DNA of 46,165 nt from DASUAL01 sp035763805 (GTDB taxonomy: Bacteria; Gemmatimonadota; Gemmatimonadetes; Gemmatimonadales; GWC2-71-9), in the NCBI GenBank assembly GCA_035763805.1, contig DASUAL010000125.1, positions 1 to 46,165 on the forward strand, in the 5' to 3' direction. Of this stretch, positions 30,422 to 39,166 are shown in pieces (position 1 is the first letter of the stretch; every line of letters begins with the position of its first letter). The notes under the pieces are model-generated. The model made no database searches. It worked only from the letters and a program-made list of their open reading frames with translations, and was not told the DNA's origin. A program made the position numbers and the translations under genes.

Positions 30422-31761
30422 CTACGACGGCCCGGACCGCCGCTTCGGATGTGAAGGACCTGGAACTCGCGGCGGAGGGCCGCCGCCGCACGGAGTGGGC
30501 CGAGCGATTCATGCCCGTGCTGCGGCAGCTCCGGGAGCGCTTCGCGCGCGAGCAGCCGCTCGCGGGCCGACGCCTCTCGGCGTGTCTCCACGTGACCACC
30601 GAGACGGCCAACCTCGCGGTCACGCTCAAGGCGGGCGGTGCCGACGTGGCCCTGTGCGCGTCGAACCCACTCTCCACGCAGGACGACGTCGCCGCGCATT
30701 TGGTCAAGGACCACGGGATCAAGGTGTTCGCGATCAAGGGCGAGGACCACGCCACCTACTACGAGCACATCCGCGCGGCCCTGGCGCACCGACCCGACAT
30801 CACGATGGACGACGGCGCCGATCTGGTCGGGGCGCTCCACATGATCGCCCTGAACCGGCTGGACGACTTGGCGCCGCCGGTGCGCAGCTGGGTCGAGACG
30901 CTGTCGCCGGCGGAGCGCAAGGCGCTCGTCGCCGGCGTGGTCGGCTCCACCGAGGAGACGACGACGGGCGTGGTCAGGCTCAAGGCGATGGCCAAGGACG
31001 GCGTGCTCCAGTTCCCCGTGATCGCCGTGAACGACTCGGATACCAAGCACTTGTTCGACAACCGCTACGGCACGGGCCAGTCCACGCTCGACGGGATCCT
31101 GCGTGCGACCAACCTGCTGATCGCCGGGAGCACCGTCGTCGTGGCGGGGTACGGATGGTGCGGGCGCGGGTTCGCCATGCGGGCCCGAGGCGCGGGGGCG
31201 AACGTGCTCGTGACCGAGATCGATCCGCTCAAGGCGCTCGAGGCTCAGATGGACGGCTATCGCGTGGGGACGATGGCCGAGGCGGCCCGCGTGGGCGACG
31301 TGTTCGTGACGCTCACGGGCAACGTCAACGTCGTCAGGCTGGAGCACATGCGGGCGATGAAGGACGGGGCGGTGCTGGCGAACTCGGGACACTTCAACGT
31401 CGAGATCGATCTTGCCGGGCTTCAGAGGGCGGCCCAGGGTCCGACGCGCGTGCGGGACTTCGTGGACGAGTGGCGGCTCGACGGCAAGCGCATTTTCGTG
31501 CTCGCCGAGGGCCGGCTCATCAACCTGGCGGCGGCGGAAGGCCACCCGGCGAGTGTGATGGACATGTCGTTTGCCAACCAGGCGCTCGCCGCCGAGCTCG
31601 TGGTCAAGAAGGCGGCGAGCCTCGCGAAGGACGTGCACCGCCTGCCGCGGGAGGTGGACGCGGAGATCGCCCGTCTGAAGCTCGCGGCGATGGGCGTCGC
31701 GATCGACACGCTGACGCCGGAGCAGCACAAATACCTATCCTCGTGGGAGATGGGCACCTGA
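30418..31761 (+). CDS. ahcY: adenosylhomocysteinase
   Basis: A 447-residue NAD-dependent hydrolase splitting S-adenosylhomocysteine into adenosine and homocysteine. It has HVTTETANLAVTLKAGGADV, CASNPLSTQDDVAAHL, VNDSDTKHLFDNRYGTGQST, the NAD-binding VVVAGYGWCGRGFAMRARG and ANSGHFNVEIDL. The catalytic Asp, Glu and Lys positions in the SAH site look conserved. The first 20 residues vary. ATGA overlap with metK. The C-terminus ends in LTPEQHKYLSSWEMGT; family members commonly end with a KPxxYRY block, so this tail is of the shorter bacterial type. Confidence 0.95.
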   Translation: MTTTARTAASDVKDLELAAEGRRRTEWAERFMPVLRQLRERFAREQPLAGRRLSACLHVTTETANLAVTLKAGGADVALCASNPLSTQDDVAAHLVKDHGIKVFAIKGEDHATYYEHIRAALAHRPDITMDDGADLVGALHMIALNRLDDLAPPVRSWVETLSPAERKALVAGVVGSTEETTTGVVRLKAMAKDGVLQFPVIAVNDSDTKHLFDNRYGTGQSTLDGILRATNLLIAGSTVVVAGYGWCGRGFAMRARGAGANVLVTEIDPLKALEAQMDGYRVGTMAEAARVGDVFVTLTGNVNVVRLEHMRAMKDGAVLANSGHFNVEIDLAGLQRAAQGPTRVRDFVDEWRLDGKRIFVLAEGRLINLAAAEGHPASVMDMSFANQALAAELVVKKAASLAKDVHRLPREVDAEIARLKLAAMGVAIDTLTPEQHKYLSSWEMGT

Positions 31762-32270
31762 CCGCCAAAGTCATCCAGGTCCGAGTCGCCCATCTGGGAC
31801 TCGACCGCACGACCAACACGCCGGTCGTCATTCTGCAGGAGCAGGACGGGGAGCGTGTGCTGCCCATCTGGATCGGCCCGGCGGAGGCGAGCGCGATCGC
31901 AATGGAGCTAGCGGGCGTCAAGTTCGCGCGGCCGCTCACCCACGACCTCCTGAAGCAGGTCATCTTGGGACTGGGCGCAGACCTCCGCAAGGTCATCATC
32001 ACCCAGGTAAAGGACAACACGTACTTCGCCGAGCTGCACATCTACCGCGGCGATGCCGTGATCCAGATCGACGCGCGGCCGTCGGACTCGATCGCCGTCG
32101 CCCTGCGACTCAAGGCGCCCATCTTCACGAGCGAGACCTTGCTGGCTCTGACGTCGGTCGAGACCGGCGAGGCTGCAGGCGAGACGGGCACCGCGCCGCT
32201 CAACCCCGACGATCTAAAGACCTACCTCCAGAACCTCGATCCTGAAGATTTCGGTAAGTTCACTCCGTAA
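31743..32270 (+). CDS. bifunctional nuclease family protein (DUF151)
   Basis: A 175-residue protein with the bifunctional-nuclease (BFN, formerly DUF151) domain: LGLDRTTNTPVVILQEQDGE, VLPIWIGPAEASAIAMELAG, RPLTHDLLKQVILGLGADLR and DARPSDSIAVALRLKAPIF. Plant relatives have RNase and DNase activity; bacterial members are less well known. The C-terminal 40 residues, ending DLKTYLQNLDPEDFGKF, resemble the UvrB/UvrC-type coiled tail often appended to BFN domains. Start: GTG 31743, overlapping ahcY by 19 bases, or CTG 31758. Confidence 0.88.
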   Translation: MGDGHLTAKVIQVRVAHLGLDRTTNTPVVILQEQDGERVLPIWIGPAEASAIAMELAGVKFARPLTHDLLKQVILGLGADLRKVIITQVKDNTYFAELHIYRGDAVIQIDARPSDSIAVALRLKAPIFTSETLLALTSVETGEAAGETGTAPLNPDDLKTYLQNLDPEDFGKFTP

Positions 32271-32274
32271 GCCC

Positions 32275-33261
32275 GTGGCGCTGCTCTGCCTCTTCGGCGG
32301 AGCGGGCGGCAGCGGCGATCTCTTCGCTCAGCGGATGGTGGTATCGGGCCGGGTCCTGTACGGTGGGCCCGACGGCACGCCGCTCGCGCGCGCGTGGGTC
32401 GTGCTGCACCGGGTGACCATGGGCGGCGGTGGAGGGCCGATCGACTCGGTCCGCACGGACGCTCGTGGAGCATACTCGCTGACCGTCGCGCGGGCAGACA
32501 CGGCGGCGATCTACGTCGTCTCGAGCTGGTACTCCGGCATCGCGTACTTCTCCGAGCCGGTCACCGCCGTCCGCGCCGCGGCGGTCCTGCGCCCCCTGCT
32601 GGTGTACGACACCACCACGACCGGCCCCGGCGTGCAGATCGCGCGACGCCTGATCACTATCGTGCTGCCCAAGCAGGACGGGACGCGCGACGCGCTCGAG
32701 TTGGTCGAGCTCGAGAACCCTGGGAGGAAAACCCGAGTCGCGCCGGACACGGGCCAGGCCACGTGGACCGGCGCCATCCCGCGGGAAGCGATCCACTTCC
32801 GGGTGGGGCAGGGCGATCTGTCGGCGCAGGCCGTGGTGCTGCGAGGTGACCGCGTGGCGGTGTTCGGACCCATCCCGCCCGGTGAGTCGAAGCAGCTCTC
32901 CTACGCGTACGTCCTCCCCGGGGATGTCAGACGGCTCGCCCTCCCAATCGATCAGCCTACTGCCGAGCTGGACCTGTTACTCGAAGACACGACCGCGGCC
33001 GTCTCGGCGCCGCAAGTCGACACTCTGGGCGTGGAAGGGCTCGAAGGGCGCCGCTTCGCTCGCTACCGCGCCCGCGCCCTCAACGCCGGCGCCGCGGTCG
33101 CCATAACGTTCCCCGCCGCGCGGGGACTGCGCCCGGACGCGCTCGTGCCCTACGTCGTGATCATCGCGGCGGTCGTGTTGGGAGCGGGATTCGTGGTGGC
33201 GCTTCGAAAGAAGCCGTCGGCCGTCAGCGACCACCCGTCAGCCCGAACCGCGGATGGCTGA
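32275..33261 (+). CDS. secreted, C-terminally anchored protein with a carboxypeptidase-regulatory-like domain
   Basis: A 328-residue protein of unknown function. After a short signal-like start (VALLCLFGGAGGSGDLFAQ) comes a strand-rich domain (VVSGRVLYGGPDGTPLARAW, then DARGAYSLTVARADTAAIYV) resembling a carboxypeptidase regulatory/CarboxypepD-reg domain, and a second beta domain. Near the end one membrane helix (YVVIIAAVVLGAGFVVALRK) precedes a Lys/Ser tail. This suggests a periplasmic sensor or anchor facing outward. It ends the core operon; the stop lies in a short tandem repeat. The exact start is unclear, since in-frame sequence continues upstream without a better codon. Confidence 0.6.
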   Translation: MALLCLFGGAGGSGDLFAQRMVVSGRVLYGGPDGTPLARAWVVLHRVTMGGGGGPIDSVRTDARGAYSLTVARADTAAIYVVSSWYSGIAYFSEPVTAVRAAAVLRPLLVYDTTTTGPGVQIARRLITIVLPKQDGTRDALELVELENPGRKTRVAPDTGQATWTGAIPREAIHFRVGQGDLSAQAVVLRGDRVAVFGPIPPGESKQLSYAYVLPGDVRRLALPIDQPTAELDLLLEDTTAAVSAPQVDTLGVEGLEGRRFARYRARALNAGAAVAITFPAARGLRPDALVPYVVIIAAVVLGAGFVVALRKKPSAVSDHPSARTADG

Positions 33262-33280
33262 TGGCTGATGGCTGATGGCG
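33253..33280. repeat. 7-bp tandem repeat, four units
   Basis: Four head-to-tail copies of GATGGCT (the last GATGGCG) begin at 33253 and overlap the preceding gene's stop codon. The unit contains in-frame TGA in one register. It may be slippage-prone and marks the end of the core operon. Confidence 0.85.
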
Positions 33281-33285
33281 CCCAC

Positions 33286-33314
33286 TTGCGCGCCCGATGC
33301 TCGCTCGATAGACT
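33286..33314 (+). promoter_or_regulatory. sigma70-like promoter of the B12-uptake operon
   Basis: TTGCGC at 33286-33291, 17 bases, then TAGACT at 33309-33314. A start near 33321 would place the cobalamin riboswitch P1 stem about 10 bases into the transcript. Match quality is moderate but position and spacing are right. Confidence 0.45.
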
Positions 33315-33330
33315 AGCGCTCGTTGTCCAA

Positions 33331-33474
33331 GCGAACGGGGATTCACGGAAGCCGGTGCGAGTCCGGCGCGGCCCCGCCACTGTAACGGGCAAATTGTAGC
33401 GGCTCAAGCGCCACTGGGGGAACGTCCCGGGAAGGCGAGCCGACTGCCCGAAGCCAGGAGACCTCTCCGTTCGC
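33331..33474 (+). promoter_or_regulatory. cobalamin (adenosylcobalamin-class) riboswitch
   Basis: P1 is a 10-bp helix between GCGAACGGGG at 33331-33340 and CTCCGTTCGC at 33465-33474. Inside it lie the conserved core GGAAGCCGGTGCGAGTCCGG, the CCCCGCCACTGTAACGGG junction, GCCACTGGG and CGGGAAGG. The B12 box AAGCCAGGAGACC is at 33451-33463. All elements are in the canonical order. It controls the btuFCDB operon: bound B12 should stop expression through the terminator that follows. Confidence 0.96.
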
Positions 33475-33534
33475 GCCACCTGCAGATCCCTCGCGGGAGG
33501 GATGGTGGCGCTGCGCACTGAGGCGCAGGCGCTC

Positions 33535-33568
33535 GCCCATCTCCGCTCCGTCGGGGGTGGGCCTTTTT
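33535..33568 (+). terminator. riboswitch expression platform: intrinsic terminator covering the likely Shine-Dalgarno
   Basis: GCCCATCTCC at 33535-33544 pairs with GGGGGTGGGC at 33553-33562 (10 bp, two or three G-U) around an 8-base loop, followed by CTTTTT. The U-tract ends four bases before the btuF ATG. The purine-rich 3' arm (GGGGGTGGG) is the only ribosome-site-like sequence upstream, so the hairpin can stop transcription and also hide the ribosome site. Confidence 0.75.
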
Positions 33569-33571
33569 GCT

Positions 33572-34471
33572 ATGCGCCTCTGGGCACATCGCACCCACCT
33601 CGCGGGTCTCCTGGCCCTGGCCGCCGTCGCGGCCTGCGCGCGGGGCGAGCGCACAGCGGCGCAACGCGGCATCGCGATCACGGATGACGCCGGCCGCCGG
33701 GTGACGCTCGGCGGGCCGGCGCGGCGCATCGTCTCGCTGTCGCCGGCCATCACCGAGCTGCTCTTCGCGCTCGGCGCCGGGGACGGCGTGGTCGGGCGTA
33801 CCACGTGGTGCGACTATCCCCCTGCGGCAGAGGCGGTGCCCAGCGTGGGCGACGGCCTCAATCCCAACGTTGAGGCCGTGGCGGCCCGGCATCCCGACCT
33901 GGTCGTCTTGTACGCCTCCCAGCTCAACGAGACCGCGGCGCGCCAGCTGGAACGGCTGGGCATCGCCGCTGTAATCGCGCGCCAGGACCGCCTGGAGGAC
34001 GTGGCGCGGGCGGCGCGGCTGCTGGGCCGCGTGACGGGGCGGGAGGCGGCAGGGGACTCGATCGCGGGCGTGATCACCCGCGGCCTGGCCGCGCCCGCGT
34101 CGCCGTTGGGCTCGCGGCTGGCGGTCGTCGTCTGGGACAACCCGCCGATGGTGATCGGTGGCGGGAGCTATCTCGATGAGCTCGCCACACTCGCCGGGGC
34201 CGAGAACGTGTTCCGCGACGTGCGGTCCGCATCAGGGACGGTGGCGCTCGAGACCATCGCGACGCGCGATCCCGATGTCATCGTCCTCCTGCGCGACACG
34301 GCCGCCGCCGGGCCGCCCGGGATCGCCCTGCGCCCGGAGTGGCAGGCGATCCGGGCGGTGCGGGAGCGCCACTTCGTTCAGCTCACGGGATCGCTGTTCG
34401 GCCGGCCGGGCCCGCGCGCCGCGGCGGCGGTGGCCGAGTTCCGCCGGCGGCTCCAGGAGGTGGGGCGGTGA
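33572..34471 (+). CDS. btuF: cobalamin ABC-transporter substrate-binding protein
   Basis: A 299-residue lipoprotein (LALAAVAAC, Cys22 anchor) of the BtuF/FhuD helical-backbone class. It has ITDDAGRRVTLGGPARRIVS, SPAITELLFALGAGDGVVGR, TTWCDYPPAAEAVPSVGDGL and HPDLVVLYASQLNETAAR, the usual cobalamin-group order. VIGGGSYLDELATLAGAENV follows in the C-terminal lobe. It would carry corrinoid to the BtuCD permease. The gene follows a B12 riboswitch and overlaps btuC by four bases, which supports the B12 over the iron-siderophore reading. Confidence 0.92.
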   Translation: MRLWAHRTHLAGLLALAAVAACARGERTAAQRGIAITDDAGRRVTLGGPARRIVSLSPAITELLFALGAGDGVVGRTTWCDYPPAAEAVPSVGDGLNPNVEAVAARHPDLVVLYASQLNETAARQLERLGIAAVIARQDRLEDVARAARLLGRVTGREAAGDSIAGVITRGLAAPASPLGSRLAVVVWDNPPMVIGGGSYLDELATLAGAENVFRDVRSASGTVALETIATRDPDVIVLLRDTAAAGPPGIALRPEWQAIRAVRERHFVQLTGSLFGRPGPRAAAAVAEFRRRLQEVGR

Positions 34472-35409
34472 AGTGGCTTGGCCTCGCGCTCGCGGCGGTG
34501 GTCGCGTTCGCGCTCGCCGTCGTGCTCGGCCCGGCACACGTGCCGCTCTCGGATCTCGCCACGTCCGACATCGTGCGCTCGCTCCGGCTGCCAAGAGCGA
34601 TCCTGGCGTTTCTCGTGGGCGGGGCTTTGGCGCTGTCGGGTGCGAGCCTCCAGGCGTTGGTCCGCAACCCACTCGCCGACCCGTTCCTGCTCGGCCTCTC
34701 GGGTGGCGCGGGGCTCGGCGCGGTGCTCGCGATCGCCTTGCACCTTGCAGGCCCTTGGGCGCTGCCGCTCGCGGCGTTCGCGGGGGCGCTCGCTGCGATG
34801 GTGCTCGTCTACCGACTCGGACTGGTCGGCGGCGCCCAGCTCGACCCGCGCGTGCTGATACTCGCCGGCGTGGCGGTCGGCGCCTTCGCCTCCGCGGTAA
34901 CGACGGCGATCGTCTCCCTCTCCGAGGCGACGGAGCTGCGCAACACCTTGCTGTGGCTGTGGGGCGGTCTCTCGGGCGCGTCGTGGGACACGGTGCTGGT
35001 GGCCTGCATCTACTTCCCGATCCCGATTGCCGTGCTGGTCGCCGCCGCCCGTCCGCTCGACGTCCTCGCGCTGGGTGAGGAGCCCGCCCGCCACCTCGGT
35101 ACGGACGTCGAGCCACTCAAGCGCCGGGTGTACCTGGCGGCGTCGCTGCTCACGGCGGCGGCCGTGGCCGTCTCCGGCGTGATCGGCTTCGTGGGACTGG
35201 TCGTGCCGCACGCGATGCGCGCCCTGTGGGGCCATCGGCACCGCCCGCTCTTTCCGGCCGCGTTCCTGGGGGGCGGTGCTCTGCTCTCGTTCTCGGACAC
35301 GGTCGCCCGGACCGTGGTCGCCCCACGCGAGCTGCCCGTGGGCATCGTGACCGCACTGGTCGGGGTGCCCGTCTTCGCCCTCCTGCTTCGCAAGTGGACC
35401 GCGAGCTGA
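34468..35409 (+). CDS. btuC: cobalamin ABC-transporter permease
   Basis: A 313-residue FecCD/BtuC-class permease with about ten membrane helices. Signature blocks are SLRLPRAILAFLVGGALALS, then GASLQALVRNPLADPFLLGL and SGGAGLGAVLAIAL, and SGVIGFVGLVVPHAMRALWG near the C-terminus, the cytoplasmic loop that touches the ATPase. LPVGIVTALVGVPVFALLL closes it. GTG 34468 overlaps btuF by four bases and the 3' end overlaps btuD by 16. Confidence 0.94.
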   Translation: MKWLGLALAAVVAFALAVVLGPAHVPLSDLATSDIVRSLRLPRAILAFLVGGALALSGASLQALVRNPLADPFLLGLSGGAGLGAVLAIALHLAGPWALPLAAFAGALAAMVLVYRLGLVGGAQLDPRVLILAGVAVGAFASAVTTAIVSLSEATELRNTLLWLWGGLSGASWDTVLVACIYFPIPIAVLVAAARPLDVLALGEEPARHLGTDVEPLKRRVYLAASLLTAAAVAVSGVIGFVGLVVPHAMRALWGHRHRPLFPAAFLGGGALLSFSDTVARTVVAPRELPVGIVTALVGVPVFALLLRKWTAS

Positions 35410-36194
35410 TTCTGGAGGTGCGCGGAGCCGCGTACCGTTATCCGGGGACGGCGGAGGACGCCCTCACGGAGGTGCGCCTCGCCGTGCGCGCCGGCGAATT
35501 TCACGCGGTGCTGGGCCCGAACGGTAGCGGGAAGACGACCCTCGTGCGCCTTGCGCTCGGCCTCGTGAAGCCGCGCTCCGGGGTGTGTGAGATCCTCGGC
35601 CGGGCCGCCACGAGTTGGTCGCGGCGCGAGCTCGCGCGCGTCGTGGGCGTCGTCACCCAGCGGGAGGACAACCTGTTTCCGCAGCGCGTGCGTGAGACCG
35701 TGCTGCTCGGCCGTTACCCCCACCTGTCGCTCTGGGGGCGAGAACGGCCGGAGGATCACGCGGCCGTGACGCGCGCGCTCGAGCGCTGCGACACGCTGCC
35801 GCTCGCCGACCGCTGGATCTGGACGCTCTCCGGCGGCGAGTACCAGCGGGTGCGGCTGGCCCGGGCCCTCGCCCAGGAGCCGAGACTGCTCGTGCTCGAC
35901 GAGCCCACGGCGAGCCTCGACCTGCGCCACGAGATGGAGCTGTTCGAGCTGGTGCGCGGGCTCGTAGATCAGGGCGGACTCGCGGCCATCGTGATCACTC
36001 ACCACGTGAACCTCGCCGCGCGCTTTGCGGACCATGTGCTGTTGCTCTCCTGTGGTCGGGCAGCGGCGCGCGGCGCGCCGGCCGACGTGCTCACGCGCGA
36101 AACCGTAGAGCGCGTGTTCGCCTGGCCGGTGGCGATCGAGCCATTCGAAGGACGTCCCCAGATGATCCCGCTGCGTCGGAAGGAGGCGACATGA
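35394..36194 (+). CDS. btuD: cobalamin ABC-transporter ATP-binding protein
   Basis: A 266-residue ABC ATPase. Walker A: VLGPNGSGKTTLVRLALGL. Q-loop: VVGVVTQRED. Signature: TLSGGEYQRVRLARALAQEP. Walker B: RLLVLDEPTASLDLRHEMEL. The switch histidine is in IVITHHVNLAARFADHV. It powers import through BtuC. The C-terminal 40 residues (VFAWPVAIEPFEGRPQMIPL) match the extension of BtuD/HmuV-type ATPases. GTG 35394 is preferred, giving coupling to btuC; overlap with btuB is four bases. Confidence 0.94.
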   Translation: MDRELILEVRGAAYRYPGTAEDALTEVRLAVRAGEFHAVLGPNGSGKTTLVRLALGLVKPRSGVCEILGRAATSWSRRELARVVGVVTQREDNLFPQRVRETVLLGRYPHLSLWGRERPEDHAAVTRALERCDTLPLADRWIWTLSGGEYQRVRLARALAQEPRLLVLDEPTASLDLRHEMELFELVRGLVDQGGLAAIVITHHVNLAARFADHVLLLSCGRAAARGAPADVLTRETVERVFAWPVAIEPFEGRPQMIPLRRKEAT

Positions 36195-38074
36195 CATACC
36201 GTGCAGCATTGCTGGTTACGCTCCTCGGCCTGCCAGCCGAGACGGCCGCCCAAGAACCGCGAGACAGCGTCGAGCTCGAGCCGGTTGTGGTCACCGCCAC
36301 GCGCGTACCGCTGCCGCGCGACGCCGTGGCCGCCGCGGTCACGGTGATCACGGCCGATGAGCTCCGCCGGCGCGGCATCCGGACGGTGGCCGAGGCGCTC
36401 CGGGCGATCCCGGCTGCGACCGTTGTCGAGACGGGGTCAGTGGGCGGCCTGACGGAGCTCTACGTGCGCGGCGGGGAGAGCGACTACGTCAAGGTGTTGC
36501 TCGACGGCGTGCCTCTCAACCAGCCCGGTGGGACGTTTGACTTCGCGAACCTCACGATCGACAACGTCGAGCGCATCGAGATCGTGCGCGGCCCGACCAG
36601 CGTCCTGTACGGCTCGGACGCCGTAACCGGCGTGATCCAACTCTTCACGCGGGCCGGCAGTGGGCCGCCGACGGTGACTGCCGCGATGCGCGGCGGCCTC
36701 GGCGAGCGCTTCGACAGGCCTGAGACGGCCACGTCGCTGGAATACAGCGTCGCCGCCCACGGCTCATCGGGCCCCGTGCGCTACGGCCTCTCGGCGGCGC
36801 AGTTCAGGACGCCGGGCTGGTACTCGTTCAACAACGACTACCGGAACACCGTCGTGAGCGGCCGTGTGCGGGTGGTCCCGGACGCCCGCACCGATGCGGG
36901 CATCACGTACCGGTTCACCGACGCCCGCAATCACTTCCCGACGGATTTCGCCGGTCAACCGGTGGACTCGACGCAGTGGAGCACGGAGCGCGGGCCGACC
37001 TTCGGGCTCGAGGCCGGGCGGCGCCTTACGGGCACCGTCGAGGCACGCGTACTCGCGGGGTTGCGCGAGACGCGCCAGGGCTACAGCAACCCGCCCTTCG
37101 AGAGCCGCGACCTCGTCCGCCGGGAGACCTGGGGCGCGCTCGTGAACTGGCGTCGCGGCGCGGCCGCCGTGATTACGGCGGGCGTCGAGTACGAGAAGGA
37201 GAGCCAGTACGGCTCGATCCGCGCACGCCGCACGAACGCGGCGTACTACGCTCAGGGCGTGCTCGGAGTGAACCGCGCCCTGACGGGCACCTTCGGCGCG
37301 CGCCTCGAGGACAATTCGGCGTTTGGCACGCACGTGACGTACCGGGCCGGCGCGAGCTACCGCCTGCGTGACGCGACCCGGATCCGTGGATCCCTCGGAA
37401 CGGGATTCAAGGAACCGCTCCTCATCGAGAACTACGGCGGGTTCGGCACGGTCGGGAATCCGAAGTTGAGCCCCGAGCGGTCCACCAGCTGGGAGCTCGG
37501 GGTCGAGCTTGCCGTCCGCGGGACGCCGGTCACGCTGTCCCTCACGTACTTCGATCAGGCGTTCCGGGACCTGATCGTGTTCGATTTCAACCGGACGCCG
37601 AACTACGCCAACCTGGGGCGGGTGGACGCCCGTGGCGCGGAGGTCGAGGCGCAGGCCCTTACCGGCCCCCTCTTCGCCTCGATCGGGTATACCTACGTGG
37701 AGACGCGCGTGTTGCAGGGTGCGGGGTCGAGCTTCGAGAGCGGCAAGCGTCTCCTGCGCCGGCCGGGCAACCGCGCCGAGGCCGGCGTCGGCTACCGCTT
37801 CGGCGAGCGCGCGTCGGTCCGCCTCGAGGCCCGGTTCGTCGGCGACCGTGACGACGTCGACTACACGACGTTCCAGCGCGTGACGCTGCACCCGTACACG
37901 CGCCTCAACCTGCTGGTCGATTATGAGCTCGTGCACCCGCGCGGTCTCGCGCCGGGGTTCACGGTCAACGCCCGACTCGAGAATCTCGCGAGCGACGACG
38001 CGCGCGAGATCGCGAACTTCCCTGCACGCCGCCGCACTCTATTATTCGGGGGACAGGTGCGGTTTGGATCGTAG
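36191..38074 (+). CDS. btuB: TonB-dependent cobalamin receptor
   Basis: A 627-residue outer-membrane receptor. Signal peptide residues 1-21 (ending ETAAQ), TonB-box-type segment VELEPVVVTATRVPL, then the plug domain: AAAVTVITADELRRRGIRTV, VGGLTELYVRGGESDYVKVL, LDGVPLNQPGG and IEIVRGPTSVLYGSDAVTGV. About 22 barrel strands follow (GFKEPLLIENYGGFGTVGN, LSPERSTSWELGVELAV, LGRVDARGAEVEAQAL). The end, LLFGGQVRFGS, lacks a terminal aromatic residue by one position. Its position after btuFCD under a B12 riboswitch fixes the probable ligand as a corrinoid. Confidence 0.93.
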   Translation: MTYRAALLVTLLGLPAETAAQEPRDSVELEPVVVTATRVPLPRDAVAAAVTVITADELRRRGIRTVAEALRAIPAATVVETGSVGGLTELYVRGGESDYVKVLLDGVPLNQPGGTFDFANLTIDNVERIEIVRGPTSVLYGSDAVTGVIQLFTRAGSGPPTVTAAMRGGLGERFDRPETATSLEYSVAAHGSSGPVRYGLSAAQFRTPGWYSFNNDYRNTVVSGRVRVVPDARTDAGITYRFTDARNHFPTDFAGQPVDSTQWSTERGPTFGLEAGRRLTGTVEARVLAGLRETRQGYSNPPFESRDLVRRETWGALVNWRRGAAAVITAGVEYEKESQYGSIRARRTNAAYYAQGVLGVNRALTGTFGARLEDNSAFGTHVTYRAGASYRLRDATRIRGSLGTGFKEPLLIENYGGFGTVGNPKLSPERSTSWELGVELAVRGTPVTLSLTYFDQAFRDLIVFDFNRTPNYANLGRVDARGAEVEAQALTGPLFASIGYTYVETRVLQGAGSSFESGKRLLRRPGNRAEAGVGYRFGERASVRLEARFVGDRDDVDYTTFQRVTLHPYTRLNLLVDYELVHPRGLAPGFTVNARLENLASDDAREIANFPARRRTLLFGGQVRFGS

Positions 38075-38104
38075 ACCTGGGACCGGGGAAAGGGAAGGAG
38101 GACC

Positions 38105-39154
38105 GTGTTGCGCCGGTGCATGGTACTGGTGACGGCGGCGCTGGTCGCGGGCGGGTGCAGCGACGCTCTCGAGCAGGGTACCACGGCTGGACAGGTCGTC
38201 GCAGTCCCGGAGCTTCGGACGACGTCCGTGACCTTGATTTCCGCCTCGGACCTGGCCGTCTTGCGGGTCGTGGAGTTCCCCAGCTCTCCAACCGGGCGAC
38301 CGGCTGGACGCGATAACACGGTGCTCGTACCCTCCGGTGGGGGGATCTGGGTGTTCGATCTGCAAGAGCGCGCGGACACCATCGCTCGCGCGTTCCCGGT
38401 GGAGCCCCGGCAAGGGCTCATTGGTGGACTCGCGATCCAGGACGACTCGATCGCGTGGGCGACCTACGATGTGTCGGCGACCGCCTCCGTCCCCCCCGCC
38501 TACCTCGTTGCCAGGATGAACTACAGGACCGGAGACACGGCCAGCACAGTCCTGTCGTACAACCTCCCGGATGCTGCTGCCACGAACGGACGGGCTTTCG
38601 TCGTGAGTGTGGCACCGGATGACCGCAGCTGGCTCACGGTGATCAGCGGGGCCAATCGCACCATCGTGGACTCGGTTCCGCTCACGGGCCGCGGCGCGTT
38701 TGCCATTACGCCGGGGGATGACGGATTCCTCTATGTCGCGTCGGGCGGGCCGTTGAGCGTCACCGGCGAGCCGGGCAGGCTGTCGGTTGTAGATCCGGAA
38801 ACCCGAACGGAGCTGGCCGTCATCAATGGCCTGGGGAATCCGATCGGTCGCCCGGTCTTTCATCCATCGGGGCGGCTGCTGATACCGTCTCTCGATGGTA
38901 TCCTCGAAGTGAATACCCTGACGCGGTCGGTAACACGCGGACCGGAGGCCGCCGTCAAACCCGCCGGCCACTCTACGACGGGTCTTGCGCTCGACCATGG
39001 TGGTCGCGTTTACAGTCTCTACGCAGACTGCGCCGATCCGAATTCGACGGAGGGCTTCGTGCACATTCTGTCGGCGCCCCCCGACTATAGGTTGCTCAGG
39101 ACGATCACCGTCGGGCCGTGCCCCAATGGGGTGGCAGCAGCGACGATTCCCTGA
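38105..39154 (+). CDS. lipoprotein with predicted beta-propeller, B12-operon accessory (BtuG-like role inferred)
   Basis: A 349-residue lipoprotein (LVTAALVAGGCSD, Cys18) behind AAGGAGG. The rest is repeated four-strand units separated by turns: TSVTLISASDLAVLRVVEF, GGGIWVFDLQERADTIARAF, YLVARMNYRTGDTASTVLSY, GRLSVVDPETRTELAVINGL, and GRLLIPSLDGILEVNTLTRS. This is a propeller pattern (YncE/DUF5074-like in style). It is the last gene of the riboswitch operon, next to btuB. In Bacteroidota the surface propeller lipoprotein BtuG captures B12 for BtuB; a similar role here is inference from position and architecture, not from close similarity. Confidence 0.6.
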   Translation: MLRRCMVLVTAALVAGGCSDALEQGTTAGQVVAVPELRTTSVTLISASDLAVLRVVEFPSSPTGRPAGRDNTVLVPSGGGIWVFDLQERADTIARAFPVEPRQGLIGGLAIQDDSIAWATYDVSATASVPPAYLVARMNYRTGDTASTVLSYNLPDAAATNGRAFVVSVAPDDRSWLTVISGANRTIVDSVPLTGRGAFAITPGDDGFLYVASGGPLSVTGEPGRLSVVDPETRTELAVINGLGNPIGRPVFHPSGRLLIPSLDGILEVNTLTRSVTRGPEAAVKPAGHSTTGLALDHGGRVYSLYADCADPNSTEGFVHILSAPPDYRLLRTITVGPCPNGVAAATIP

Positions 39155-39166
39155 GTAGTTTGGCTC

